From positions 806,001-870,000 of the forward strand of contig NZ_FYDG01000001.1 of assembly GCF_900187365.1 (NCBI RefSeq): a stretch of DNA of 64,000 bases, given 5' to 3'. A program made the translations under genes and the position numbers. Below, in pieces: positions 33,037 to 42,598 of this stretch. This DNA is from Rhodoblastus acidophilus (GTDB lineage Bacteria > Pseudomonadota > Alphaproteobacteria > Rhizobiales > Beijerinckiaceae). The notes beneath the pieces are model-generated. The model was not told where the DNA came from and searched no databases. It saw only the letters and a list, made by a program, of their open reading frames with translations. Position 1 is the first letter of the stretch. Every line of letters starts with the position of its first letter.

Positions 33037-34539
33037 TCATGAAAGCTCGGCGCTGAACGTGATGCTGGAGCCGGTGACGGATCCCGCTCCTGTCACGGAA
33101 ATCGCGGCGGAAACGCGGTAGCCGCTCTGTGAGACAGTATCGACGGCATAGGCCGTCATATTGCTGGCCGAGGAGCCCGCGATCGTCGCCGTTGGCGCCG
33201 CTCTCATCGTGACCGGGAAATTGAAATAAGCGGCCGGAGACGATCCGGCGGAGCCATATCCCCACAATTCGCCCTTCAGGATCTGGTAGTAGCGCTGGCA
33301 CAGGGCCAGTTCGACGCTGTAAGGGCGGCGCTCGAAGCGCGTGGCGACCGAACCCGGTTCGAATTGGGGTCGCAAGATCGTTCCAGTCGAAAACTCGATA
33401 TTGGTCTGCGTCGCCGCGCTCAGTCCGGAGACGGCTAAGGGCGCGGCCGCATAGCCGCCCGTTCCCGAATAACCGCTCCCTTGCCAGACGCGCGCCGGGG
33501 CGGTTCCCGCTTGCGAGAGCATATAGGCGCCGCCTTCGATCATCGCGCCTTCCACCGGCAGGATCACCGAACCGGCGGTGACCGTCAGCGTCGCCTCGAT
33601 CCCGCTGGTCGCAAAAGTATAGGTCGCGCCCGACGCGCCCGCGCGCACGCCATCATGGCCATAGGCGCCCGCCGCCAGGGTTACGGTTCCAGACACATTG
33701 CGCTGATTGATGGCGAAAGCGGCGTTGCGGAGTCGGTTGCGAAAGGCGGCGGCGTCGCCAGCCGCGACGCCTTGAGGAAAGCTCGCCTGCCCCGACGCCG
33801 CGTTGATCACCAAAGCTTCGGTCCAGGTCGATCCGTTCGAGGACACCTTGAAATGAAGATTGTCGTCCCCTGCCAGGCCAACTTGCGCGCGCCCCGAAAA
33901 CCCGTTTTGGAACAGAAACGACGCGGTGTTGGCGGCGGCGGACTTATTGACCACGACATTGAAGCTGGCGCCGTTAAACAGCGCCGACGACCCATAGGCG
34001 GAGACAACATTGTTGGGATCGGCCGCCACGCCAACCCCGACATTCGCCAGGTTGGACGCGGCCTGATCGACGATGGTCCATCGTCCATTCGGGCTGGCGG
34101 CGCCATTGCCCTGCAGGACGATATAGCCATAAGCGGAGGAAATGGCGGCGGCGCCGCCGCCGTTGATCAGATCATAACCGTTGGCGTTGAGCGTAATCGT
34201 TTTCGACGCCGTCGCTGCGCCGCTCTCATCCAGAACGCACAGCGACGCGCCCGTGGGAAAGGCGGAGACCGCCGGGAGAGACACCGTGCGCGCCGCGGTG
34301 ATCGCCGTATAGGCGATGGTTCGGTCTGTCGCAAGCGCCGTGTAATTCGCGTCCGACACCGGCGTACGCGTCATGGTGGCGACCTCGGACATTTTCGCCG
34401 CCGCCCAGCCGCCGGGCGTGAACCCGTCGTGAACGGTGACGCGATTGTTCGTGAGATCGACGATCAATTCGCCTTGGGCGCCGGTAAAGCTCGCGACATT
34501 CGCCGCCGTGTCGCGGCGGTGTTTCAGTTGAACGGACAT
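33037..34539 (-). CDS. Tail fibre protein with hyaluronidase/tropism-type N-terminus
   Basis: A 500-residue fibre protein starting MSVQLKHRRDTAANVASFTG and continuing AQGELIVDLTNNRVTVHDG, the N-terminal module common to phage fibres and major tropism determinants that docks them to the tail. The middle holds AAFRNRLRNAAFAINQRNVSG, a widespread fibre receptor-binding module, and the C-terminus FEPGSVATRFERRPYSVELA, common in fibre tips. No signal peptide. It is the first fibre gene after the tail tip genes. Confidence 0.85.
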   Translation of the reverse strand: MSVQLKHRRDTAANVASFTGAQGELIVDLTNNRVTVHDGFTPGGWAAAKMSEVATMTRTPVSDANYTALATDRTIAYTAITAARTVSLPAVSAFPTGASLCVLDESGAATASKTITLNANGYDLINGGGAAAISSAYGYIVLQGNGAASPNGRWTIVDQAASNLANVGVGVAADPNNVVSAYGSSALFNGASFNVVVNKSAAANTASFLFQNGFSGRAQVGLAGDDNLHFKVSSNGSTWTEALVINAASGQASFPQGVAAGDAAAFRNRLRNAAFAINQRNVSGTVTLAAGAYGHDGVRAGASGATYTFATSGIEATLTVTAGSVILPVEGAMIEGGAYMLSQAGTAPARVWQGSGYSGTGGYAAAPLAVSGLSAATQTNIEFSTGTILRPQFEPGSVATRFERRPYSVELALCQRYYQILKGELWGYGSAGSSPAAYFNFPVTMRAAPTATIAGSSASNMTAYAVDTVSQSGYRVSAAISVTGAGSVTGSSITFSAELS

Positions 34540-34575
34540 GCGTCATCCTTGAATGCGGTGAGAACAATCCGGCCT

Positions 34576-36684
34576 TCAAACCGGAAGCAGGCCGAGATCG
34601 ATGGCCGCTGTGACGGGACCCGAGACGTCGCCGAAATCATCAGCCTCGGAGACCAACAGGCTGGCGAAGCCGAAATCCATGGGAACGCCAACAGAGAGCG
34701 TCGCCGTGACCGGGCCGATAACGCCAAGCCCTTGGATTTTATGACTGTAGGCGACGCACGTCGAAAGGTCCTGCAGACCGCCGCCGAAGATATTGAAGCT
34801 TTGGAACTTCAGATACAGCGTTCGGCCGATCTGGGACGGAGAGACGTCGTATTGAAGGATCGCGGAATCGAGTTGGCAGAAGGCGCTCCCGGCCGCATGC
34901 GGCGACGAAGAGCCGCCGAAGCCGCGCTGCAATCCCGTCAGCCTGTAGTGATCAGCGGCGGAAAGGGTCGCGTTGGCGTAGGCGAGATATTCGCCATCGA
35001 CGTAGCACAGGGTGACGCCCGCCGCCGCAGCCGTCGCCGACACGGATGCGAGCGCGCCGCCGCTTTGCGTCATGTCCACGTCGAGAGGATTCACCATGTC
35101 CGGATTGCCTCCAGAATAGGCCGGCAAGGATGACAGCAGCACGCCCTGTTTGGCGGGCGCCGACACACGCGCGATCTGGGAATAGGACGCGCCATCGAGC
35201 GAGGCCCAGACAATGCAGCCGCCCCAGTTCGGGTCGCCGTTCTGGCCGCTGGCGCCGACCCAGATCTGCGCGACATTGCCGGTGATGCTGGGCGGCGGTT
35301 CGATAATCAGGGGCGGGTTGACCGGTTGCGCCGCGACATTGGCGTCCGGCGCGCCATTGCTTTTCGGCTGCGTCGGATATTGCGTCGCCGTCGCGACGCC
35401 CTGCGGAAATTCTTCCGCGGTGATCGTCAGGGCGCCCTCGGAATCTTCTTCAATGTCGGTGATGCGAACCACCGTCTTGTTGAGCCCGAGCGCGGGGTCG
35501 GTGAGCGTCACCAGATCCATCGGATCGAGCAGACAAAACTCCATGGAGAGCTTGAAGCTGTATGTGTTGCGAACGTAGAGGCCGCGCTGCAGGATCAATT
35601 GCGCGGCGGTTTGCGCCGCGAGCGGATCGCAGATTTCATGCGCCGCGATGGTCGAGCCGGTGCGACGGCCGAAACGATTGATGGCGCCCTGGTCGAAGAC
35701 GACGATGGGACCGGTGTTGTACGAGTCCGACCGCGACTGGATCTCGATCGCCTGCTGATTGTACGCCGCATAGGGATCGGAGCGCGTGATCTTGATCGGA
35801 TCCTCGCCCGGCGTGTCGAGGAAATCCTCGTCCGTCAAATCGTAGACGGGAACGAGATTCGGCGTCCAGGTCTTCTGCGCATCCGCCGAACCACCGGTGA
35901 CGACGCCGTCGCCATAGGGAATGATTTTCAGCAGACCGCCAGACCAGACCGCCGTGGAATTGGTGATTTGCAGCCAGCGCGTCAGGATGGATGACGCGCT
36001 CTCCTGCATGTTGAGCACGGGACTGATCGCGAGGCCGTTGGTCCAGCAATAAGTTTGATAGGAACTGTCGCCGGAATTGGCGTAGAGCGCGGTCGCGTCG
36101 ATCGAAGCAGCGGGAAAGCCGACGCCATATTGCGGGTTGGTCAGAAAATCGGAGATGACCAGAGCAGGGTCGGCGTCGACGCCGTTGACGCCGGTGCCAT
36201 AGAGAACGCCCCGGACCTCGAAATTGCTGTCGCCCACGCTGGCGGAGGAGCCGAGATTGTAATTGGGGCTGGCGACATAGGCGACGCCCGGATAGGCCAG
36301 CGCCTGGCTGGGGAATGCCGATGCGAGATAGGACCAGACGTCTTGCGAAACGGCGCCGGAGAACAGGCTGAGTCCGAGGTCGATAAGCGTCGTCGTGGCG
36401 TTCGACGTTTGCCACACCTTGCCAATGCCGGCGATCGGGCCCTCGCAAACGCCCATCATGATGGCACACGAATAGTTGTAGCCGGTCGCCCCGCCGCCCT
36501 TGCCGCCCTTGCCGGAAGCATGTTGCTGAATGGCCTTGAAATTCTCGTACCAGAAGCAGTTCGGCGCGAGCACGTTGCAGCCGTAGACGATCGGAACCGG
36601 CACGCAGCTTGAGGTGGTCTGAACCTGCAGACCGGAATATTTGGTGATCTGGGTGTTGACGTTCCCAGCGCCGAGAAAACCCAT
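34576..36684 (-). CDS. Tail tip/hub protein, Phage-tail_3-like
   Basis: A 702-residue protein likely forming the tail tip. It shows SSCVPVPIVYGCNVLAPNCFWYENF at the N-terminus (with a K/G-rich loop GKGGKGGG) and VLIVGV-like ICEGPIAGIGKVW. Later regions include DLTDEDFLDTPGEDPIKITR, EFCLLDPMDLVTLTDPALGL and a fibronectin-like DGASYSQIARV. The pattern resembles Phage-tail_3/GpJ central domains; in gene transfer agents this domain is fused to the TIM-barrel protein but here it stands alone. It precedes the fibre genes and follows the NlpC/P60 gene by 9 bp. Confidence 0.8.
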   Translation of the reverse strand: MGFLGAGNVNTQITKYSGLQVQTTSSCVPVPIVYGCNVLAPNCFWYENFKAIQQHASGKGGKGGGATGYNYSCAIMMGVCEGPIAGIGKVWQTSNATTTLIDLGLSLFSGAVSQDVWSYLASAFPSQALAYPGVAYVASPNYNLGSSASVGDSNFEVRGVLYGTGVNGVDADPALVISDFLTNPQYGVGFPAASIDATALYANSGDSSYQTYCWTNGLAISPVLNMQESASSILTRWLQITNSTAVWSGGLLKIIPYGDGVVTGGSADAQKTWTPNLVPVYDLTDEDFLDTPGEDPIKITRSDPYAAYNQQAIEIQSRSDSYNTGPIVVFDQGAINRFGRRTGSTIAAHEICDPLAAQTAAQLILQRGLYVRNTYSFKLSMEFCLLDPMDLVTLTDPALGLNKTVVRITDIEEDSEGALTITAEEFPQGVATATQYPTQPKSNGAPDANVAAQPVNPPLIIEPPPSITGNVAQIWVGASGQNGDPNWGGCIVWASLDGASYSQIARVSAPAKQGVLLSSLPAYSGGNPDMVNPLDVDMTQSGGALASVSATAAAAGVTLCYVDGEYLAYANATLSAADHYRLTGLQRGFGGSSSPHAAGSAFCQLDSAILQYDVSPSQIGRTLYLKFQSFNIFGGGLQDLSTCVAYSHKIQGLGVIGPVTATLSVGVPMDFGFASLLVSEADDFGDVSGPVTAAIDLGLLPV

Positions 36685-36693
36685 GTCGCGCCC

Positions 36694-37146
36694 TCAGTTC
36701 GTTGTGGGCCAGATCGAAAAATAGACGAGCTTACGCCTGGGGTCGGTGAGCGCAGGATTTTGCGTCAATCGCTCCTCGATCACGCATCCCGCGTCATGAA
36801 AGGCGTGAATGATCGCCATCGGATCGGTTTGCGTGACGACGCCTCCATGGGAGTAGCTGCGTCCATAGCGGAAAAGAGCGATGTCGCCGGGACCGGGACG
36901 TTGGACCCGCGCGCAGCGCTCGCTGAAGAAACTCAGATATTTTTCATCGTCGCGATGAATCATCCAGTCTGGATCATAGGGACGCGGGTCGAACGGCGGC
37001 GTGAGGCCGAGATCGACGAAGACGCGCACGATCAACATGCCGCAATCCACGCCGACGCCGCGCAGGTCGGCGCCATGGCGATAGGGCGTAAGCATCCATT
37101 TGCGCGCTTCGGCGACGACCGCCTGGCGTTGCTCGCTTTCCGTCAT
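36694..37146 (-). CDS. NlpC/P60-family tail peptidase
   Basis: A 150-residue cysteine peptidase. The catalytic cysteine lies in GVGVDCGMLIVRVFVD and the histidine in YGRSYSHGGVVTQTD. Length and order (after DUF2163, before the tip protein) match the NlpC/P60 tail peptidases of lambda-type phages and gene transfer agents (gp14), which cut peptidoglycan stem peptides during DNA entry. It starts MTESEQRQAVVAEARKWMLTPY. Confidence 0.92.
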   Translation of the reverse strand: MTESEQRQAVVAEARKWMLTPYRHGADLRGVGVDCGMLIVRVFVDLGLTPPFDPRPYDPDWMIHRDDEKYLSFFSERCARVQRPGPGDIALFRYGRSYSHGGVVTQTDPMAIIHAFHDAGCVIEERLTQNPALTDPRRKLVYFSIWPTTN

Positions 37147-37156
37147 GTGCTGGCTC

Positions 37157-38065
37157 CTACTTGCCGCCCTTGCCGCCGCGGGTGGTGACGGACGAGAGCG
37201 GACCGGTCATGATTTGCGGCGGGGGGACGAAGGGGAAACCGCGAAACCGGCTGAGATTATTGAAACGCGCCTGGCAGGTGGCCATGGTGCGGTCGCAGCC
37301 AAAGGTGGCGACGAAACTGTCGCCGGCCGCCGGCGGATAGGGCAAGGGATAGGACAGGACCAGCAGTCCGTCGCGCGCCGTCTTGATCGTCATGTTCGCG
37401 CCGGTGTTGGCGCCGGAGGTGAAAGCGATCGTTCCCTGCTGATGCGCCGCCGTCGCGGCGCTCCAGACGATGGCGTTCGCGGTGGAGCCGGACTCAACGG
37501 CGCCGACGCTCGAATAGGTTCCTGACGCCAGCCCGCATTGCGCGTCAAACAGCACATGCTGACAGTCCGCTTGATAGACGTTGCGCGGCATGTCGACGTC
37601 GAGCAGAACCAGATCCGATGCGACGGTGAGCTGCGCGCTGGAACGGCCAATCCAGTCGATCTGCGCAACGCGTCCCTTGAACAGGATCACCGAACCGATC
37701 GGCGTGTTCCAATCGCTGAAGAAGACTTTTTCGCGCTGGATTTCGGCGCCGTCGAGCAGGCCCTGCTGCATCGCCTGGAGGAAGGGAATGCCGCCAATTG
37801 TATCGGTGGCGCGCGCGAACAGCGTGACCTGCTGGCTGTCGACATTGACGCCGCAGCTCGCGCGGTATTTCAGCCCGGAGATCAGCACCGAATTGGCGAG
37901 ATAGGTGAAGCCGTTGAGCGAGACGGGCGCGTCAAGATCGGTGTAGGTGAGGATCGTTCCGGTCGCGAGCCAGAGCGTGAAACATTCGGCGGTGAGCAGC
38001 GGCGCGTCCGAAGTCGGACGAAGGGCGTTCAGGGTGGAGATGAGTGCAGCGGAGGCGGATTTCAT
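37157..38065 (-). CDS. DUF2163/BR0599-family tail protein
   Basis: A 302-residue protein of the DUF2163 family, an iron-sulfur tail-hub protein in gene transfer agents (gp13). Landmarks: AECFTLWLATGTILTYTDLD, YRASCGVNVDSQQVTLFA, LDVDMPRNVYQADCQHVLFD and AQCGLASGTYSSVG, with the CxxxLFDxxCG-like cysteines, and the end FNNLSRFRGFPFVPPP. Cysteines in FGCDRTMATCQARFNN also match the family. Gene order downstream of DUF2460 agrees. Confidence 0.92.
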   Translation of the reverse strand: MKSASAALISTLNALRPTSDAPLLTAECFTLWLATGTILTYTDLDAPVSLNGFTYLANSVLISGLKYRASCGVNVDSQQVTLFARATDTIGGIPFLQAMQQGLLDGAEIQREKVFFSDWNTPIGSVILFKGRVAQIDWIGRSSAQLTVASDLVLLDVDMPRNVYQADCQHVLFDAQCGLASGTYSSVGAVESGSTANAIVWSAATAAHQQGTIAFTSGANTGANMTIKTARDGLLVLSYPLPYPPAAGDSFVATFGCDRTMATCQARFNNLSRFRGFPFVPPPQIMTGPLSSVTTRGGKGGK

Positions 38066-38668
38066 TCAGCGCACCTGACGGAATTTGAGCCCGCCGATTT
38101 TCCAGAGACCGGACAGGAAATTTTCGAACTCGGCCACATCGTCGAGGAAGCGGCATTGGTAAGCGTAGGTGAAGGTGGCGGAGATCGCGGCGCCGCCGGG
38201 CGGCGCCATGGCGAAGGTTATCGTGTTGGGCGCCGTCAACGTGTAGGCCGTCGTCGCAACGCCGCTGACGGAAACGTTGGATATGGCGGTGACGTAACTC
38301 ACAGGCTCGTAATAGCCGCCGATGGCGCGGCCCAGCGTGAACGTGGTGGTGGCGCCGTCGCCGGTCGCGATGGTCTGCGCGGTCACGGCGTTGTCGGTCG
38401 GATCGACGTAGAGAAACGTGTTGAGCTGCCCGCCGCACGACATCCAGAACCCCATCAGGGTTTGCAACGATTGGGACTGGAGCGCCGCGTTGGCGCCGGA
38501 GGAATCCAGCGCGTCGAATGAGAGTTCGAATTGGTAGAGCGCGTGGGCGTAGAGCGGGACGCGCACTTCGCGTCCCGAGACGTGGGTGGAGACCCGCGTC
38601 GAGAAGGTCGGCGTTTTCTTGACGCCCCAACCCTGGCCGGGCAGCGTCGGAAATATGGGAAGTGTCAC
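38066..38668 (-). CDS. DUF2460-family tail protein (distal tail)
   Basis: A 200-residue protein of the DUF2460 family, equivalent to GTA gp12, a distal tail component. It starts VTLPIFPTLPGQGWGVKKTP from a GTG at 38666-38668 that overlaps the upstream stop, and shows VSGREVRVPLYAHALYQFELSFD, MGFWMSCGGQLNTFLYVDPTD and FLDDVAEFENFLSGLWKI. A closely related domain forms the C-terminus of the upstream TIM-barrel protein, so the family occurs twice in tandem. Confidence 0.92.
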   Translation of the reverse strand: MTLPIFPTLPGQGWGVKKTPTFSTRVSTHVSGREVRVPLYAHALYQFELSFDALDSSGANAALQSQSLQTLMGFWMSCGGQLNTFLYVDPTDNAVTAQTIATGDGATTTFTLGRAIGGYYEPVSYVTAISNVSVSGVATTAYTLTAPNTITFAMAPPGGAAISATFTYAYQCRFLDDVAEFENFLSGLWKIGGLKFRQVR

Positions 38669-41142
38669 GTGCGCACCGTTTCCAGTCTGACGCGTCTGAG
38701 CGTCCAAAAGTCCGTCATGAACTCTTCGAGATCGACGCTGTCGTCGGCGAAGCGAACGAGATCGGCGGCAGTGAAATCCGCCGTCACCATCACGCCGGGC
38801 GCCGGCGCCGTGGTGAAAGTCACGGCCGTCGGCAGGATCGACAAAGCGTAGCCCGCCGGCGCCGCCACCCCGTCGAAGCGGATGGTCGGCACGCCGAGAA
38901 ACGCCGGGGCGGTTTCGCTGAAACCGCCGATCCGCCGCGTCAGAGGGAAGCGTCGCGTCGTCCCGTCGCCTTGGCCGAGGATCGCGCCCCGAACGTCGCC
39001 CAGATTGTCGGGCGGCGCGAACAGGAACGGCTGCGCCTGTCCGGCATGGGCGGAGATGAAGGCGACGACCTGCTGGAGTTCGGCAAGGGCGGCGGCGCCG
39101 CGCAGGACATCGAAACTGATCTCGATATCGCGCGAAGGATTCAGGCGCCGAGCCGCGCGCAATTCGCGTCCCGACACGCGCGTCTGCACGCTTGTGAGGA
39201 AACGCGGCTGATACTTGACGCTCCAGCCCTGACCAGCCAGCGTCGGAAACGCGGCGAGATCGCCCGAAGCCGGCGGCGGATCCGGCGCGGCTGGCGCAAC
39301 CGTGGGCCCCTTGCCGCCGATCCAGTTTCCATTCGCCCAGGCGCCGCCGTCGCCCCAGACATCGGAGGCGAGCGGGAACACCGGAAACGGGCGGGCGTCC
39401 CAGTTCCAGGCGCAGCAGAACGGCGTGTAAATCATGGGAACGCCCGAGGCCGACGTCTCATTGTTGGCGAGCCAGTAATCGTGGACCGCCTGCAGGGCGA
39501 GATCGGCCAGCGTGTCGTCGCGCTGCGGCGTCCAGCCCGCGCCGCGCGATCCTGTCCACAGCGACCAGAACGGCGTGGCGCTCTCGCTGGATTTGGGATC
39601 GTAGAACACGTTGGGCTGGTTGGTGCAGCGGTCGACCGTGGCGAAGCCATATTCGACGAAGGCGATGGACTTGGAGCGCGGCGTCCAGGCGGTGGCGGGG
39701 CCGCGGGGAATCCAGCCGGCGCCGTCGCCCGTGTCGTAGATCGCGCGATGGGCGTTGTTCCACCACCAGCGCAGGCCTTTGCGCATCAGCAATTTCTGGT
39801 TGGCGGCGAAGGGGCGGCGCGTCTGGGTGGCGCGATCGCCGAGCGGCAAGGTGCAGCGCTGGTCGGTTCCCAGCGGGTCGAGGCCGACGCCGCCACTATA
39901 ACTGTTGGCGTAGTACCAGTTGAACCCCTCGCCGCCTTCGATATTGGCCTTGAGATAATCCGCATTGTGCAGCGAGGGCTCGCCGGAAAGGCCGAGGCCA
40001 TTCATCGTTTCGGGCGTGGGCGGCCAGCTTTGCGGGCGCGGCGCGTTCCAATTATGGCAGTCGAGACCGCCGTCTCCGAGCGTCCAGTCGGACAATGGGA
40101 GGTAATTGTCGAACGCGACCAGGTCGATATTCGGCGAGGCGAACAGTTGATCGAGATGCGGCCATTGCCCTTGAGCGTCCGGGTGCTGCCAGCCGTTCCA
40201 GGTCGACCAGTCCGGCGAATAGGCGATCAGGTTTTTGTAACGGGTCAGATCGCGCGTGAAGCCCGCCGTGTCAAAAGTGGCGCGCACGTCGGCCGCGAGT
40301 TGCGTGAGGCCGGCGACGAAGGGATAGTCCCATTGCGCGCATCCGTTGGCGTCGGTCGTTCCGGCGCGCGTCCAGTTCGGTCCGCGCAGAATTTCGAGGC
40401 CGCGCAATTCCGAGCCGATCAGAAAGAGATCGACGCCGCCGGCGACCGCGCAAAGGTTGGCGTAGTGCAGGATGAATCGACGATAGGTGAAGTCGGTGGG
40501 CGCGCCGGAATAGGCGACGGTGAGATTGTCGGCGTCCGGCGTGAACTGCGACGGGCGCGCGGCGCCGAGGAACGTGGCGACGGCCTGCGTCGTGGCGGCG
40601 CTGAGGTCGGCGCTCAAACCGATCCGGCCGCGCCAGGGCTTGCCGGGGGCGTCCATCAGGATGAACGGATAGAAGATCACCCGCAGGCCTCTCGCGCGCA
40701 GGTCGCGGATGCAGCGCACAATGCTCTGGTCGGACGGCGTGCCGCCATAGGCGGCCGAACCGTTGCTGGTGGAGATCGGGATCAGGCCGGATGATTTTTG
40801 CGTGAGCCCGGAGACCTGCCAGTCGGCGCCGCTCCACGCGCCATCGGCGTAAGTTTTGAAGCCGCCGCCAATGAAATTGGTGGCCGGATAGATTTTGCAC
40901 GCCGCGGCGTCGGTGGAATCGCCGAACCAGGCGCAGACCAGGGCGACCGTCCGGCACTCCGGATGCGCAGCCTGAAGCTGGTCGAGCGCAAAGGAATAGT
41001 CGGCCTTCGCGCCGCCGGGCGCGAGATAAGCATTGATGGGCGCGACGGTTGAGTCCGTCGACTTTCCGCCTTGGGCCGGCAGCGGATCGTAAGTGAACTC
41101 GCCGGTCGCAGGCAGCAGGCAAACGCCGAACAATTGGGCCAT
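38665..41142 (-). CDS. GTA TIM-barrel-like protein fused to a DUF2460 domain
   Basis: An 825-residue protein. Residues about 1-610 match the TIM-barrel-like domain of GTA host-specificity protein gp15 (CRTVALVCAWFGDSTDAAAC, LRVIFYPFILMDAPG, NLIAYSPDWSTWNGWQHPDA, SPNIDLVAFDNYLPLSDW, KSIAFVEYGFATVDRCTNQPN). Residues about 630-825 (AAFPTLAGQGWSVKYQPRFL, RVSGRELRAARRLNPSRDIE, FADDSVDLEEFMTDFW) are DUF2460-like. The classical gp15 has a Phage-tail_3 domain instead, which here is a separate gene at 34576. The ATG ending at 41142 has GGTGAG upstream overlapping the tape-measure stop. Confidence 0.88.
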   Translation of the reverse strand: MAQLFGVCLLPATGEFTYDPLPAQGGKSTDSTVAPINAYLAPGGAKADYSFALDQLQAAHPECRTVALVCAWFGDSTDAAACKIYPATNFIGGGFKTYADGAWSGADWQVSGLTQKSSGLIPISTSNGSAAYGGTPSDQSIVRCIRDLRARGLRVIFYPFILMDAPGKPWRGRIGLSADLSAATTQAVATFLGAARPSQFTPDADNLTVAYSGAPTDFTYRRFILHYANLCAVAGGVDLFLIGSELRGLEILRGPNWTRAGTTDANGCAQWDYPFVAGLTQLAADVRATFDTAGFTRDLTRYKNLIAYSPDWSTWNGWQHPDAQGQWPHLDQLFASPNIDLVAFDNYLPLSDWTLGDGGLDCHNWNAPRPQSWPPTPETMNGLGLSGEPSLHNADYLKANIEGGEGFNWYYANSYSGGVGLDPLGTDQRCTLPLGDRATQTRRPFAANQKLLMRKGLRWWWNNAHRAIYDTGDGAGWIPRGPATAWTPRSKSIAFVEYGFATVDRCTNQPNVFYDPKSSESATPFWSLWTGSRGAGWTPQRDDTLADLALQAVHDYWLANNETSASGVPMIYTPFCCAWNWDARPFPVFPLASDVWGDGGAWANGNWIGGKGPTVAPAAPDPPPASGDLAAFPTLAGQGWSVKYQPRFLTSVQTRVSGRELRAARRLNPSRDIEISFDVLRGAAALAELQQVVAFISAHAGQAQPFLFAPPDNLGDVRGAILGQGDGTTRRFPLTRRIGGFSETAPAFLGVPTIRFDGVAAPAGYALSILPTAVTFTTAPAPGVMVTADFTAADLVRFADDSVDLEEFMTDFWTLRRVRLETVRT

Positions 41143-41146
41143 GGTC

Positions 41147-42316
41147 TCACCGCGCCAGGCGACGCAGGCCGAGGTGGTCGCCATTGCTGACCGCCTGGCT
41201 CATCGCCTTCATAATTTGCCGCGAATTGGCGCCGAGCCAGCTTTTCACCGAGGCGGCGTCCATGGCGGAGACGTTGAGATGGACATGGGTGTCGCCCGCG
41301 CTCTGCGCTTGCGATCCGCCATTGGCCTGTGAATTGAGCATGGAGCGGAAGGCCCCGGCTTCGGCGGCGGGCATGATCAGTTCGTTCTGATGCACCATCG
41401 CGAGTTGGTCCTGCGGAATCGACCAGGCGCCAATGTCAAAGGCGGCGACCGACAGCACCGCCCCCTGGGCGGCCGCCGCCGGCGCCGCGGCGGCGGGGCC
41501 CATGACCGGCGCGAGGAAGCCGAACACGCCGGCGAAGGTTTCCGACGCCGAGGCCGTGATGTTGCGCAAGATGGACGCGAAAACGGTCGCCTCGCCGGCG
41601 GCGGCTTCGCCAGCCGAAATGCCAGTGCGGGCGGCGGCGCCGGCCGAGGCGGCGGCGGTCTTCTGGCCTTCGCCGGCCAGCGACAGCGCCGCCATCGCCA
41701 ACTGTTTCTTGGCCCAGTCGGCCACGACCTCCACGCCCATCCGGACGAATTGCGAGACCACCGCCTGCGTCAGCGAACGCATGGCCTGCTGGAGGTTCTT
41801 CGTGCCCATGATCATGCCGGTGAGCGACGACGAGAACGATGCGGACATGGCGTCGACCATGTGGTTCATCGGCGCGACCATTTGCTCGACCGACTGCAGC
41901 ATGAGGCGCTGGCTGTCCGCGGCGTATTTCTGGTCCAGCAGCGTCATCCGTCCCAGCACCGCCTGGCGCTGGGACGGACGCAGGCCTTCGATCTGCGCCT
42001 CCTTCTGCAGCAGGGCGGATTCGGCCGCATATTCGGCGTCGAGCGCCGCCTTGGCGGCGACGACGCGCTCCTCCCCCGTCATGAGTTTCAGTCGGGTCAA
42101 CTGGCCGTAGAGCGATTGCTTTTGCGCGAAAGCCATTTGCTCGGCGGCGATCTCGCCGTTGATCGCGACGAGATTTGTGCGCGCGACATCCTGCTGGGAG
42201 GCGCCGCAGGCGCGCGCGGCCTCGTCGATTTTCGACAGCGCCGCCGAAACGCGCGCGACGCCGTCGAGGAAGCCGGTCGTGTCGGCGCCGAAGGAAATCG
42301 ATACGTTGTCCGCCAT
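41147..42316 (-). CDS. Short tail tape-measure-like protein
   Basis: A 389-residue protein starting MADNVSISFGADTTGFLDGV, then a long helical part (AAKAALDAEYAAESALLQKE) and hydrophobic stretches (AAAPAAAAQGAVLSVAAFDIG). The C-terminus GDTHVHLNVSAMDAASVKSW and SRQIMKAMSQAVSNGDH is common to tape-measure ends. Position before the TIM-barrel gene and after chaperones is classic. At under 400 residues it would set a short tail if all of it spans the tube. Confidence 0.82.
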   Translation of the reverse strand: MADNVSISFGADTTGFLDGVARVSAALSKIDEAARACGASQQDVARTNLVAINGEIAAEQMAFAQKQSLYGQLTRLKLMTGEERVVAAKAALDAEYAAESALLQKEAQIEGLRPSQRQAVLGRMTLLDQKYAADSQRLMLQSVEQMVAPMNHMVDAMSASFSSSLTGMIMGTKNLQQAMRSLTQAVVSQFVRMGVEVVADWAKKQLAMAALSLAGEGQKTAAASAGAAARTGISAGEAAAGEATVFASILRNITASASETFAGVFGFLAPVMGPAAAAPAAAAQGAVLSVAAFDIGAWSIPQDQLAMVHQNELIMPAAEAGAFRSMLNSQANGGSQAQSAGDTHVHLNVSAMDAASVKSWLGANSRQIMKAMSQAVSNGDHLGLRRLAR

Positions 42317-42331
42317 GCTGTTTCCATCTTT

Positions 42332-42598
42332 TTAAAAACGTCCGGAGGGAAACAGGGCGCGCAGGGCGCTCATCGAATCCGGCTCCTGTTGTTTCCGCGG
42401 GCGCCACACGCCCTGGCCCGCCGCCATGGCGGCCAGGAGCGCCGCCGGCGGCGGGTTGTCGCGCCAATAGGCGTGGCGGGCGAGGATGCGCTGAAACGTC
42501 AATTCGTTTTCCAGCGCATCCGTCCAGGCTTCACCGGACATCTGGCAATAATGGGCGACGATCCGGTCGAAATCCGGCGCGCCCTCGCCTACTCCCCC
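42332..42598 (-). CDS. Tail chaperone frameshift extension (GT-type)
   Basis: This frame lies -1 relative to the upstream tail chaperone and runs from inside its last codons to a TAA at 42332-42334. It encodes PDFDRIVAHYCQMSGEAWTD and ENELTFQRILARHAYWRDNP, typical of a second tail chaperone. Five G's (42594-42598) sit just before the TAG of the first frame and could allow slippage. An internal ATG ending at 42541 has no visible ribosome site, which favours frameshifting. Coordinates start at the G-run. About 87 codons. Confidence 0.65.
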   Translation of the reverse strand, partial: GGVGEGAPDFDRIVAHYCQMSGEAWTDALENELTFQRILARHAYWRDNPPPAALLAAMAAGQGVWRPRKQQEPDSMSALRALFPSGRF

